DNA from: Streptococcus anginosus
GTDB taxonomy: Bacteria > Bacillota > Bacilli > Lactobacillales > Streptococcaceae
DNA: 64,000 nt
Assembly: GCF_001697145.1 (NCBI RefSeq)
Contig: NZ_CP012719.1
Location: forward strand, 73,501-137,500
Reading direction: 5' to 3'
Part shown: positions 16,134-24,566 of the stretch, piece after piece
Numbering within the stretch: position 1 is the first letter of the stretch
How the letters are laid out: each line of letters begins with the position of its first letter
The notes under the pieces: generated by a model
What the model was told of the DNA's origin: nothing
Databases searched by the model: none
Seen by the model: the letters and a program-made list of their open reading frames with translations, nothing else
Program-made: the position numbers and the translations under genes

Positions 16134-16838
16134 ATGGCACAAATGACAAAAGACGAGCTGATTGCCAAAATAAAAAATGGCATCATTGTTTCCTGTCAAG
16201 CCTTGCCACACGAACCGCTATATACTGAAGCAGGTGGGATTATTCCCCTTTTGGTGAAAGCGGCTGAACAAGGAGGAGCTGTTGGCATTCGAGCTAATAG
16301 TGTTCGGGATATTAAGGAAATTAAAGAGGTTACTTCGTTGCCGATCATCGGCATTATCAAGCGGGATTATCCACCTCAAGAGCCATTTATTACCGCAACG
16401 ATGCGAGAAATTGATGAACTAGCAACTCTGGATATTGAAGTGATTGCTTTTGATTGTACAAAGCGGGAGCGTTTTGATGGTTTAAAGATTGCGGATTTCA
16501 TCAAGCAAGTGAAGGAGAAATATCCTCATCAATTGTTCATGGCAGATGTGAGTACCTTTGAAGAGGGAGCTGCTGCGGTAGAAGCGGGTGTGGACTTTGT
16601 AGGGACAACTTTGTCGGGCTACACTTCTTATAGTTTGCAAGGTGAGGGGCCGGATTTTGATCTGATAAAAAATTTATGTGATGCAGGTTTGGATGTTATC
16701 GCGGAAGGAAAAATTCATTATCCAAGTGAAGCTAAAACGATTCATGACTTAGGTGTTAGAGGAATTGTAGTAGGTGGTGCCATTACGCGTCCAAAAGAAA
16801 TTACAGAGCGTTTTGTTGCAGCAGTAAGTGAAAAGTAG
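16134..16838 (+). CDS. nanE: N-acetylmannosamine-6-phosphate 2-epimerase
   Basis: The 234-residue TIM-barrel protein converts ManNAc-6-P to GlcNAc-6-P, the last specific step of sialic acid catabolism. Family features include [11 protein letters not shown] at the N-terminus, [29 protein letters not shown] and the phosphate-binding [11 protein letters not shown] near the end. AAAGGAGAAGG precedes the ATG. It is the first gene of the operon, immediately downstream of two cre sites, and the importer genes follow 46 bp later. Confidence 0.97.
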   Translation: MAQMTKDELIAKIKNGIIVSCQALPHEPLYTEAGGIIPLLVKAAEQGGAVGIRANSVRDIKEIKEVTSLPIIGIIKRDYPPQEPFITATMREIDELATLDIEVIAFDCTKRERFDGLKIADFIKQVKEKYPHQLFMADVSTFEEGAAAVEAGVDFVGTTLSGYTSYSLQGEGPDFDLIKNLCDAGLDVIAEGKIHYPSEAKTIHDLGVRGIVVGGAITRPKEITERFVAAVSEK

Positions 16839-16883
16839 GAACAATTTTATCCTAAAAAGGATGACAATAAAAGGAGAAACAAT

Positions 16884-18209
16884 ATGAGGATGAAGAAAAT
16901 ACTTTGTTCGTTAGTTGCAGGAGCTGCAATTTTATCTTTGGCAGCATGTGGAAATTCAGGTGGTTCAAACAAGTCGGCTGATTCAGGTAATTCTTCTGGT
17001 AAGACAGAGATTACTTGGTGGGCTTTCCCAGTCTTCACGCAAGAAAAAGCAAACGATGGTGTTGGAACTTATGAAAAAGAAATTATCAAAGCATTTGAAA
17101 AAGCCAATCCAGATATTAAAGTGAAACTAGAAACAATTGATTTCAAATCTGGTCCAGAAAAAATTACAACTGCGATTGAAGCAGGAACAGCACCAGATGT
17201 CCTCTTTGACGCACCGGGCCGGATCATTCAATATGGTAAAAATGGTAAATTGGCAGAATTGAACGATCTCTTTACAAATGATTTTGTCAAAGATGTCAAT
17301 AACAATCAAATCATTCAGGCCAGCAAAGCTGGTGACAAAGCCTATATGTATCCAATTAGCTCTGCGCCATTTTACATGGCATTGAACAAGAAAATGCTAA
17401 AAGAAGCTGGTGTGTTAGACCTTGTTAAAGAGGGCTGGACAACTGCTGACTTCGAAAAAGTATTAAAAGCATTGAAAGCTAAAGGGTATACTCCTGGCTC
17501 ACTCTTCAGTAATGGTCAAGGTGGTGACCAAGGTACACGTGCTTTCATTTCAAATCTTTATGGTGGTTCTGTAACAGATGATAAAGTGACAAAATATACA
17601 ACGGACAGTCCAAACTTTGTCAAAGGTTTGAACAAAGCAGTGAGCTGGATTAAAGATGGTTTGATGACAAACGGATCTCAATTCGATGGTGGAGCAGATA
17701 TTCAAAACTTTGCAAATGGGCAAACTTCTTATACTGTTCTTTGGGCACCTGCGCAAAAAGGCATCCAAGCTAAACTCTTGAAAGCTAGTGGTGTCGAAGT
17801 TGTGGAAGTGCCATTCCCATCAGATAACGGAAAACCAGCTTTGGAATACCTTGTAAATGGTTTTGGTATCTTTAACAATAAAGATAAAAAGAAAGTAGAA
17901 GCTGCTAAAAAGTTTGTCAAATTTATTGCGGATGATAAAAAGTGGGGGCCAAAAAATGTTGTTCGTACAGGTGCCTTCCCAGTTCGTTCCTCATTTGGAA
18001 AATTGTATAATGACAAACGGATGGAAACAATCAGCACTTGGACAAAATATTATTCACCATATTACAATACGATTGATGGATTTGCAGAAATGAGAACACT
18101 CTGGTTCCCAATGTTGCAATCTGTTTCAAATGGCGATGAAAAAGTTGAATCTGCTTTGAAGACCTTTACAGAAAAAGCAAATGAAACCATTAAAAAAAGT
18201 AAAAAATAA
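16884..18209 (+). CDS. ABC transporter sugar-binding lipoprotein (sialic acid / aminosugar type)
   Basis: The 441-residue extracellular solute-binding protein has a lipoprotein signal with lipobox LAAC (Cys22), then a Ser/Gly-rich linker and a family 1 binding-protein fold. By gene order it corresponds to the carbohydrate importers of pneumococcal nan regulons (the SP1683 / SatA-like type). It should deliver sialic acid or a derivative to the two permeases that follow. AAAGGAG lies 8 bp before the ATG at 16884; an in-frame ATG two codons later is also possible. A strong hairpin after the gene probably raises its dosage over the permeases. Confidence 0.88.
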   Translation: MRMKKILCSLVAGAAILSLAACGNSGGSNKSADSGNSSGKTEITWWAFPVFTQEKANDGVGTYEKEIIKAFEKANPDIKVKLETIDFKSGPEKITTAIEAGTAPDVLFDAPGRIIQYGKNGKLAELNDLFTNDFVKDVNNNQIIQASKAGDKAYMYPISSAPFYMALNKKMLKEAGVLDLVKEGWTTADFEKVLKALKAKGYTPGSLFSNGQGGDQGTRAFISNLYGGSVTDDKVTKYTTDSPNFVKGLNKAVSWIKDGLMTNGSQFDGGADIQNFANGQTSYTVLWAPAQKGIQAKLLKASGVEVVEVPFPSDNGKPALEYLVNGFGIFNNKDKKKVEAAKKFVKFIADDKKWGPKNVVRTGAFPVRSSFGKLYNDKRMETISTWTKYYSPYYNTIDGFAEMRTLWFPMLQSVSNGDEKVESALKTFTEKANETIKKSKK

Positions 18210-18221
18210 ATAATGTAACGA

Positions 18222-18271
18222 TTTCCCTTTTTCTGTTGTTGGTTTCATAAAATAGGAAAAGGGAATTTTTT
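18222..18271 (+). terminator. Intra-operon terminator / attenuator after the binding protein
   Basis: TTCCCTTTTTC (from 18223) can pair with GGAAAAGGGAA (18255-18265), followed by TTTTTT. It lies between the binding-protein and permease genes, a common arrangement that keeps binding protein in excess. Confidence 0.75.
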
Positions 18272-18320
18272 ATCAAAAAGAGGAGGTCAGTATCTCCTCT
18301 AGCTAAATGAGGTGTTGAAT

Positions 18321-19208
18321 GTGAAAGTGAATAAAATAAGAATGAGAGAAACGGTGATTTCCTATGCTTTTTTGGCACCAGTTCTATTATTCTTTATTGT
18401 CTTTGTATTGGCACCGATGGTGATGGGATTTGTAACGAGTTTCTTTAATTATTCTATGACATCCTTTTCATTCGTTGGATTGGACAATTACTCACGAATG
18501 TTTAAAGATCCAGTCTTTATTAAATCTCTCATTAATACGGTGATTATTGTTATTGGTTCGGTACCAATTGTTGTGTTGTTCTCTTTGTTTGTGGCTTCTC
18601 AAACCTATAGTCAGAATGCGATTGCACGGTCATTTTATCGGTTTGTCTTCTTCCTGCCAGTGGTAACAGGGAGTGTAGCGGTAACCGTTGTATGGAAATG
18701 GATTTACGACCCGCTGTCAGGGATTTTAAACTTTGTACTAAAGTCAGGGCATGTCATCAATCAAAACATTTCCTGGCTAGGAGATAAGCATTGGGCTTTA
18801 ATGGCGATTATTGTGATTTTGCTGACAACTTCTGTCGGACAACCCATTATTCTCTATATTGCTGCTATGGGAAACATTGACAATTCATTGGTGGAGGCTG
18901 CGCGTGTTGATGGAGCGACAGAACTGCAAGTTTTCTGGAAGATTAAATGGCCGAGCTTACTTCCGACAACGCTCTATATTGCGATTATTACTACGATTAA
19001 CTCTTTCCAATGTTTTGCCTTGATTCAGCTGTTGACATCTGGAGGGCCAAACTATTCAACCAGTACATTGATGTATTACCTGTATGAAAAAGCCTTCAAG
19101 TTATCTGAATATGGTTATGCTAATACCATGGGAGTATTTTTAGCTGTCATGATTGCTTTGATTAGCTTTGCCCAATTCAAGATTCTTGGAAATGATGTCG
19201 AATATTAA
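18321..19208 (+). CDS. ABC transporter permease, first of pair
   Basis: The membrane protein has six predicted helices and the permease EAA loop (EAARVDGATELQVFWKIKWP). It belongs to the CUT1 carbohydrate family. There is no ATG at the start; GAGGTG (18309-18314) best serves the GTG at 18321, giving 295 residues. GTG at 18312 and TTG at 18315 are alternatives. It pairs with the next permease and the upstream binding protein. No ATPase gene is in the operon, so a shared ATPase such as MsmK is expected elsewhere in the genome. Confidence 0.9.
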   Translation: MKVNKIRMRETVISYAFLAPVLLFFIVFVLAPMVMGFVTSFFNYSMTSFSFVGLDNYSRMFKDPVFIKSLINTVIIVIGSVPIVVLFSLFVASQTYSQNAIARSFYRFVFFLPVVTGSVAVTVVWKWIYDPLSGILNFVLKSGHVINQNISWLGDKHWALMAIIVILLTTSVGQPIILYIAAMGNIDNSLVEAARVDGATELQVFWKIKWPSLLPTTLYIAIITTINSFQCFALIQLLTSGGPNYSTSTLMYYLYEKAFKLSEYGYANTMGVFLAVMIALISFAQFKILGNDVEY

Positions 19209-19224
19209 AGAAAGGAGAGACAAG

Positions 19225-20055
19225 ATGAAACAGAAAAAAATGAGTGCCTTTACGGTAATTTCAACGATTATTCTCTTGGTGTTGACCGTTCTCTTTGTTT
19301 TTCCTTTCTATTGGATTTTAACAGGGGCTTTCAAATCGCAGCCAGATACGATTGTCATTCCACCTCAATGGTGGCCTAAGATGCCAACATTAGAAAATTT
19401 CCAACAGCTGATGGTGCAAAATCCAGCCCTGCAATGGATGTGGAATAGTGTCTTTATCTCGCTAGCAACCATGTTTTTGGTCTGCATTACCTCTTCTTTA
19501 GCAGGTTATGTTTTGGCCAAGAAGCGTTTTTATGGGCAACGTATTCTTTTTGCGACCTTTATCGCTGCTATGGCTTTGCCTAAGCAAGTTGTGCTGGTTC
19601 CTTTGGTTCGTATTGTCAACTTTATGGGAATTCATGATACACTAGCTGCAGTTATTTTGCCTCTTGTCGGCTGGCCTTTTGGGGTCTTTCTCATGAAGCA
19701 ATTTAGCGAAAATATCCCAACAGAATTGTTGGAATCTGCTAAGATGGACGGCTGTGGTGAGATTCGTACTTTTTGGAATGTTGCTTTTCCAATTGTGAAA
19801 CCAGGTTTTGCCGCTCTTGCTATTTTTACCTTTATCAATACATGGAATGACTACTTTATGCAATTGGTCATGCTGACATCGCGTCAGAATCTGACTATTT
19901 CACTTGGGGTGGCAACAATGCAAGCTGAAATGGCGACCAACTACGGTTTGATTATGGCTGGTGCTGCTATGGCAGCTGTTCCGATTGTAGCTGTCTTCTT
20001 AATATTCCAAAAATCCTTCACGCAAGGTATTACCATGGGAGCTGTGAAAGGATAA
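19225..20055 (+). CDS. ABC transporter permease, second of pair
   Basis: A 276-residue CUT1-type permease with six helices and the EAA loop (ESAKMDGCGEIRTFWNVAFP) expected to dock an MsmK-type ATPase. The ATG at 19225 has AAGGAGAG 5 bp upstream. A longer frame from 19168 overlaps the previous gene and lacks a ribosome binding site. It forms the membrane channel with the first permease. Confidence 0.93.
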   Translation: MKQKKMSAFTVISTIILLVLTVLFVFPFYWILTGAFKSQPDTIVIPPQWWPKMPTLENFQQLMVQNPALQWMWNSVFISLATMFLVCITSSLAGYVLAKKRFYGQRILFATFIAAMALPKQVVLVPLVRIVNFMGIHDTLAAVILPLVGWPFGVFLMKQFSENIPTELLESAKMDGCGEIRTFWNVAFPIVKPGFAALAIFTFINTWNDYFMQLVMLTSRQNLTISLGVATMQAEMATNYGLIMAGAAMAAVPIVAVFLIFQKSFTQGITMGAVKG

Positions 20056-20068
20056 GGAGGCCGACCAA

Positions 20069-20524
20069 ATGATTTTCGATGAATTAGAAAATCTCGCCCA
20101 CTACAAAGGTATCCATGAGAATTTAGATTGCGCCATTGATTATCTCCTGACGCACGATGTAAACGATTATGATTCGGGACGGTATGAGATTGACGGAGAA
20201 AAAGTATTTCTGTTTGTACAGGAAAATGAATTGTGTTCTGACACGACAGATGATTTTGAATTTCATCACCATTATCTAGACTTGCATTTGCTTTTAGCAG
20301 GGCATGAAATCATTCGATATGGCAACAGGGTAAAAGAAGTGAGAAAACCGTATGATAAAAAGAAGGACATTGGCTTTGTGACTTGTGAGCAATCTCTTCC
20401 ATTTTATTTGGATAAACAGAATTTTGTTCTATTTTTACCCAATGAGCCGCATCAGCCCAATAGGTTTGCTGCTAAAGGTGATAAGGTCAAAAAATGTGTC
20501 GTAAAGGTTTTGCTCAACGATTGA
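20069..20524 (+). CDS. YhcH/YjgK/YiaL family protein
   Basis: The 151-residue cytosolic cupin-like protein has the family's conserved FHHHYLDLHLLLAGHE and PNEPHQPN segments, which hold the putative metal-binding His and Glu residues. Members accompany sialic acid catabolic genes and have been linked to sugar anomer handling; the exact reaction is uncertain. AAGGAGG lies upstream of the ATG, 13 bp after the permease stop, so it is part of the operon. Confidence 0.88.
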   Translation: MIFDELENLAHYKGIHENLDCAIDYLLTHDVNDYDSGRYEIDGEKVFLFVQENELCSDTTDDFEFHHHYLDLHLLLAGHEIIRYGNRVKEVRKPYDKKKDIGFVTCEQSLPFYLDKQNFVLFLPNEPHQPNRFAAKGDKVKKCVVKVLLND

Positions 20525-20548
20525 AATAACTAACGAGGAGGTAGAGTC

Positions 20549-21196
20549 ATGGAAAAGAGAGGTTCTCAGCTAATACAAAGTATTTTTGATACAGATAATT
20601 TCTTTATGAGAATATGTGAGAAAATATTAGATTTGGTGACTGTGAACTTGCTCTTTTTGCTGTCCTGCTTGCCAATTGTTACGATTGGTATTGCAAAGAT
20701 GAGCTTGTATCAGACTTTGTTTGTCATCAAAGATTCGCGTCGCGTAAAAGTCACAGCAACCTATGTGCAGGCTTTTAGAAAAAACTGGAAAATTGGTTTC
20801 AAACTCGGTTTGCTAGAGTTGCTGATTGTAGGTATCAGTCTATTTGACCTCATGCTCTTTTGGCGACAAGAGACGCTACCATTTCAAATGTTAAAAGCAA
20901 CTTGTATCGGTGTCATCATTTTTACTAGTTTGCTGTTTTTATGTATCTATCCTTTGGCAGTTAAGTTTGAAATGACGATAAAAGATATGTTGCAAACGGG
21001 TCTTATCATGGTGAGTTTGCATTTCCCGTGGTTTTTTTTGATGATAGCCTTATTAGCTGCAATCATCTTTTTCCTCTCTAGTTCAGGATTTGTGTTGCTA
21101 CTAGGCTTTACTCTTTTTGTATTAGTCGGTTTTGCAGCCTTAGGATTTTTGCAATTGCCCATCATGGAAACTATTTTTAATAAGTACAAACGATAA
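20549..21196 (+). CDS. DUF624 (YesL-like) membrane protein
   Basis: A 215-residue protein with about five membrane helices. The N-terminal signature NLLFLLSCLPIVTIGIAKMS matches DUF624/YesL proteins that commonly sit beside CUT1 sugar transporters. Its function is not established; a role in transporter assembly or uptake is inferred only from neighbourhood. It has a GAGGAGG ribosome binding site and lies 24 bp after the previous gene. Confidence 0.8.
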   Translation: MEKRGSQLIQSIFDTDNFFMRICEKILDLVTVNLLFLLSCLPIVTIGIAKMSLYQTLFVIKDSRRVKVTATYVQAFRKNWKIGFKLGLLELLIVGISLFDLMLFWRQETLPFQMLKATCIGVIIFTSLLFLCIYPLAVKFEMTIKDMLQTGLIMVSLHFPWFFLMIALLAAIIFFLSSSGFVLLLGFTLFVLVGFAALGFLQLPIMETIFNKYKR

Positions 21197-21221
21197 AATC
21201 AATCAAATTGGAGAATAAAAT

Positions 21222-22139
21222 ATGAGAGATTTAAAAAAATACGAAGGGGTCATTCCGGCCTTTTATGCCTGCTATGATGACCAAGGTGAGATTAGTCCGG
21301 AGCGTGTGCGGGCTTTGGTAGAATATTTCCTCAAAAAAGGAGTTCAGGGCTTGTATGTCAATGGCTCGTCGGGGGAGTGTATCTATCAAAGCGTTGCCGA
21401 TAGGAAATTGATTTTGGAAGAAGTCATGGCGGTGGCAAAAGGGAAACTAACGATTATTGCCCACGTCGCTTGCAACAACACTAAGGATAGTGTGGAATTG
21501 GCACGCCATGCAAAAAGTTTGGGAGTAGATGCTATTGCGGCTATTCCGCCGATTTACTTCCGCTTGCCAGAATACTCGGTTGCCCAATATTGGAACGATA
21601 TTAGCGCAGCTGCGCCACAAATAGACTTCGTGATTTACAATATTCCGCAGTTGGCAGGTGTAGCTCTGACGCCGAGTCTCTATACAGAAATGCTCAAAAA
21701 TGAATGCGTGATTGGTGTGAAGAACTCTTCCATGCCTGTCCAAGACATTCAAACCTTTGCAGCACTTGGTGGAGAAGACCACCTCGTCTTTAATGGTCCA
21801 GATGAACAGTTCTTAGGTGGTCGCCTGATGGGAGCAAGAGCAGGTATCGGCGGAACGTATGGAGCAATGCCAGAGCTTTTCTTAAAGCTCAACCAATTGA
21901 TTGCCGACAAAGAATTGGAGAGAGCAAAAGAATTACAATTTACCATCAACACTATTATCGGAAAATTAACTGCTGCTCATGGAAATATGTATTCTGTCAT
22001 CAAGGAAGTCTTGAAAATCAATGAAAATCTGAATATCGGTTCTGTCCGTTCTCCATTAACACCAGTGACAGACGCGGATCGTCCGATTGTAGAAGAAGCA
22101 GCTCGCTTGATTCGTGTAGCTAAGGAAACGTTCTTGTAA
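21222..22139 (+). CDS. nanA: N-acetylneuraminate lyase (DapA family)
   Basis: The 305-residue TIM-barrel aldolase has GSSGE (residues 48-52) for carboxylate binding, Tyr139 in YNIPQ and the Schiff-base Lys167 in GVKNSS. It splits sialic acid into ManNAc and pyruvate. The identification as sialic acid lyase rather than another DapA-type aldolase rests on the operon with nanE and a ROK kinase. Note that in pneumococcus the symbol nanA is also used for a neuraminidase, which this is not. It is followed 17 bp later by the kinase gene. Confidence 0.9.
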   Translation: MRDLKKYEGVIPAFYACYDDQGEISPERVRALVEYFLKKGVQGLYVNGSSGECIYQSVADRKLILEEVMAVAKGKLTIIAHVACNNTKDSVELARHAKSLGVDAIAAIPPIYFRLPEYSVAQYWNDISAAAPQIDFVIYNIPQLAGVALTPSLYTEMLKNECVIGVKNSSMPVQDIQTFAALGGEDHLVFNGPDEQFLGGRLMGARAGIGGTYGAMPELFLKLNQLIADKELERAKELQFTINTIIGKLTAAHGNMYSVIKEVLKINENLNIGSVRSPLTPVTDADRPIVEEAARLIRVAKETFL

Positions 22140-22156
22140 TAAAAAAGAGGTGGATT

Positions 22157-23041
22157 ATGGGGAAATATATTGCCATTGATATTGGTGGAACAAATATCAA
22201 ATATGGTCTGATTGATGATACCGACACCTTGCTGGAAGCGCATGAAATCCCAACAGAGGCTCATAAGGGCGGTCCAGAAATTTTACACAAGGTAAAGGGA
22301 ATTGTAGCACGTTATTTAGAACAAATTCCAGTTGCTGGGGTTTGTATCTCCTCAGCCGGAATGGTCGATCCAGATAAAGGAGAAATCTTTTATGCTGGCC
22401 CTCAGATTCCAAATTATGCTGGTACTCAGTTCAAGAAAGTGGTAGAAGAAACATTTGCCGTTCCTTGTGAGATTGAAAATGATGTCAATTGTGCTGGCTT
22501 GGCGGAAGTTATGTCAGGCAGCGGCAAGGGAGCGAGCATTGCGATTTGTTTGACGATTGGAACGGGTATCGGTGGTTGCTTGCTGGTGGACGGTCAGGTT
22601 TTCCACGGTTTTAGTAATTCGGCCTGTGAAGTCGGTTATGTGTATCTGCCAGACGGTGCTTTCCAAGATGTGGCTTCAACGACTGCCATGGTCAACTATG
22701 TAGCAGAGCTTCACGGAGAAGATCCTACTATGTGGAATGGACGCCGCATTTTCAAAGAAGCGACCGAAGGAAATGCACGTTGTATCCAAGGAATCGACCG
22801 CATGGTCAACTATTTGGGGCAAGGGATTGCGAATATTTGCTATGTGGTCAATCCAGAAGTGGTGATCTTAGGTGGCGGCATTATGGGTCAAGAGGCCATT
22901 CTTCGTCCTCGAATTGAGACTGCTATGAAAGCTTGTCTGGTACCAAGTATTGCTGAAAAAACCAAGCTCGCTTTTGCTCATCATCAAAATGCTGCAGGGA
23001 TGTTTGGAGCTTATTATCACTTTAAAAATAAACATCATTAA
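22157..23041 (+). CDS. nanK: ROK-family sugar kinase, probable N-acetylmannosamine kinase
   Basis: The 294-residue protein starts with the ATP-binding motif DIGGTNIKYGL. It has the catalytic-region sequence IENDVNCAGLAE and a glycine-rich GTGIGG loop. The ROK zinc motif Cys-Gly-x-x-Gly-Cys is not present; the corresponding segment reads SACEVGYVYL, so a zinc-free variant is likely. By context it phosphorylates ManNAc for NanE. It is the last gene of the operon; a terminator shared with nanR follows. Confidence 0.88.
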   Translation: MGKYIAIDIGGTNIKYGLIDDTDTLLEAHEIPTEAHKGGPEILHKVKGIVARYLEQIPVAGVCISSAGMVDPDKGEIFYAGPQIPNYAGTQFKKVVEETFAVPCEIENDVNCAGLAEVMSGSGKGASIAICLTIGTGIGGCLLVDGQVFHGFSNSACEVGYVYLPDGAFQDVASTTAMVNYVAELHGEDPTMWNGRRIFKEATEGNARCIQGIDRMVNYLGQGIANICYVVNPEVVILGGGIMGQEAILRPRIETAMKACLVPSIAEKTKLAFAHHQNAAGMFGAYYHFKNKHH

Positions 23042-23060
23042 CGAAAAGCCTTCTATAATG

Positions 23061-23100
23061 AAAATGAGCAAATCCTTTGGTGAGGAGATGCTCATTTTTA
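23061..23100. terminator. Shared terminator of nanK and nanR
   Basis: AAAATGAGCA (23061-23070) pairs with TGCTCATTTT (23089-23098). A-rich and T-rich flanks allow function in both directions between the converging genes. Confidence 0.85.
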
Positions 23101-23109
23101 TTTGATCCC

Positions 23110-23955
23110 TTATTTGTGTCGCCTGTAATAGCCGTTTAATTTTTGATTTTCCCAAAAGCTGTTGAAGATTTTTTCCTTCTTTTCCCGGTCAATTTCTAGG
23201 AAAAAGGCATAAAGGAGGTCAATCATAAGTAGCATAGGAAACTGTGCTGAGATGCGTAAGATATACTCTGGTTTGCTTTGAATGGCAACAGTGATGATTT
23301 CAGTAAAGGTTTCTTTGACTTTGTTGGGGTGTCCTGTTACTAACACCGTTTTCGCACCCATTGCTTGAGCGTCGATGAGACTGTTGATGATAGATTGCGT
23401 TCCTCCGGACAAAGAAAATCCAATAACCAAGCAATTTTCATCTAGGATACTGGTTGTCCAAGCAAAACCGTCTTGATCTGTCAACGCTTCGCAGACAACA
23501 CCAAGCCGCATGAAGCGCAGTTTCATATCGCGTGCGACAAGACCAGAGCTTCCCGTCCCAAAGAAATAGACGCGGTCAGCTGCTTCGATGAGATTGGCAA
23601 CGCGCAGCAGTTTGTCTTCGTCAACCAATTCCTCAGTTTGTTGACGGATTTGAGCATAGTTTCGTAGCACTCTACGAGATAAGTCATTTTGTACTTTCTC
23701 GTCCTGTTCCGCGTTTTCTTGCAATTGATGAAGGTATTGAAAATTAAACTCTCTGTAGCCTTTAAATCCGCATTTCTTTGCAAAGCGTGTCAAGGCTGCT
23801 TGAGAGATGTAGAGAGCTTGCGCAACTTTTTGAGAAGAGAGATCGTCATAGATGCTAGAAGGGCTCAAAAAGTAGTTGGCAATCCGCTTTTCTAAGTCGG
23901 TCATGCTATCAAAGTGGCTTTCAATCGTTGTTAAGATATGCTGCGTATTTTCCAT
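23110..23955 (-). CDS. nanR: RpiR-family regulator of the sialic acid operon
   Basis: The 281-residue protein has an N-terminal helix-turn-helix (VAQALYISQAALTRFAKKCGF) and a C-terminal SIS sugar-phosphate domain (YFFGTGSSGLVARD, VIGFSLSGGTQSI). RpiR proteins of this type control nan genes in pneumococcus and other Firmicutes, sensing an aminosugar phosphate. It is transcribed towards the nan operon. A TATAAT-like element lies upstream on the minus strand near 24019-24028. Activator or repressor status cannot be read from sequence. Confidence 0.87.
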   Translation of the reverse strand: MENTQHILTTIESHFDSMTDLEKRIANYFLSPSSIYDDLSSQKVAQALYISQAALTRFAKKCGFKGYREFNFQYLHQLQENAEQDEKVQNDLSRRVLRNYAQIRQQTEELVDEDKLLRVANLIEAADRVYFFGTGSSGLVARDMKLRFMRLGVVCEALTDQDGFAWTTSILDENCLVIGFSLSGGTQSIINSLIDAQAMGAKTVLVTGHPNKVKETFTEIITVAIQSKPEYILRISAQFPMLLMIDLLYAFFLEIDREKKEKIFNSFWENQKLNGYYRRHK

Positions 23956-24183
23956 AAGAGGTCACTTTCTTTGCTGGTGATAGTTATAGAACAACTGTTT
24001 TAAGAGTATAATTGTATTATAACATTTTTAAGGGGAATTAAGTAGGAGGGAGCTTTTCAGAACAGGTAGTTAGGAAACACGTAAATAAGCAGGAAATATA
24101 AACTGATAGAGTGGAAAATACAATATAAAAAATGTTCATCTACCTAGAAAAGAAATAAAACTCTGTGACGAATGATTTGAAAA

Positions 24184-24201
24184 TGTGTTATAATTTACAC
24201 A
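24184..24201 (+). promoter_or_regulatory. V-ATPase operon promoter with overlapping dyad
   Basis: An extended -10, TGTTATAAT (ending 24194), precedes the first V-ATPase gene by about 50 bp. The -10 lies within a dyad TGTGT-N8-ACACA (24184-24201), a possible operator for an unknown regulator. No convincing -35 was found. The rest of the 287-bp gap holds only the nanR promoter. Confidence 0.5.
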
Positions 24202-24242
24202 AGAAAGCGTTACACCTATTGTGTCAAAAGGAGGTGCGAGAT

Positions 24243-24566
24243 ATGACGAATGCTACTCTTGAGCAAATGCAGGAAATTGAGCAAGCAGCAGATGAAGTGT
24301 TGGCGGGCTATAAAAGTCAAATTCAGGAATTGCGAGAGCAAGCGGCTAGTAATCTGAAACAGCTAGGGCAATCTTACGACGAAGAGAAAGAGCGATTGGT
24401 GACCGAGTTAAAGGAGCGCTCTGAACGAGAGTTAGCTGTCTTAACACAGGATTTAGAGCAAACGAGACAAGAGAACGAAGAAAAAGCCCAAGCGGCTTTG
24501 TCAAATAAAAAAGAAGTGCTGCTACAAATGATTGTGGACAGGGTGGTAGAAAAATATGGCCATTAG
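24243..24566 (+). CDS. ntpF: V-type ATPase peripheral stalk subunit G/H (NtpF-like)
   Basis: A 107-residue, almost wholly helical and highly charged protein, rich in Glu, Gln, Lys and Arg with coiled-coil heptads. It is first in the V-ATPase operon, as ntpF is in Enterococcus hirae, and would pair with subunit E in the peripheral stalk. The start at 24243 has AGGAGGTG 9 bp upstream; the frame extends further 5' but without a ribosome binding site. Its stop overlaps the start of subunit I by 11 bp. Identification rests on position and composition more than on motifs. Confidence 0.8.
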   Translation: MTNATLEQMQEIEQAADEVLAGYKSQIQELREQAASNLKQLGQSYDEEKERLVTELKERSERELAVLTQDLEQTRQENEEKAQAALSNKKEVLLQMIVDRVVEKYGH

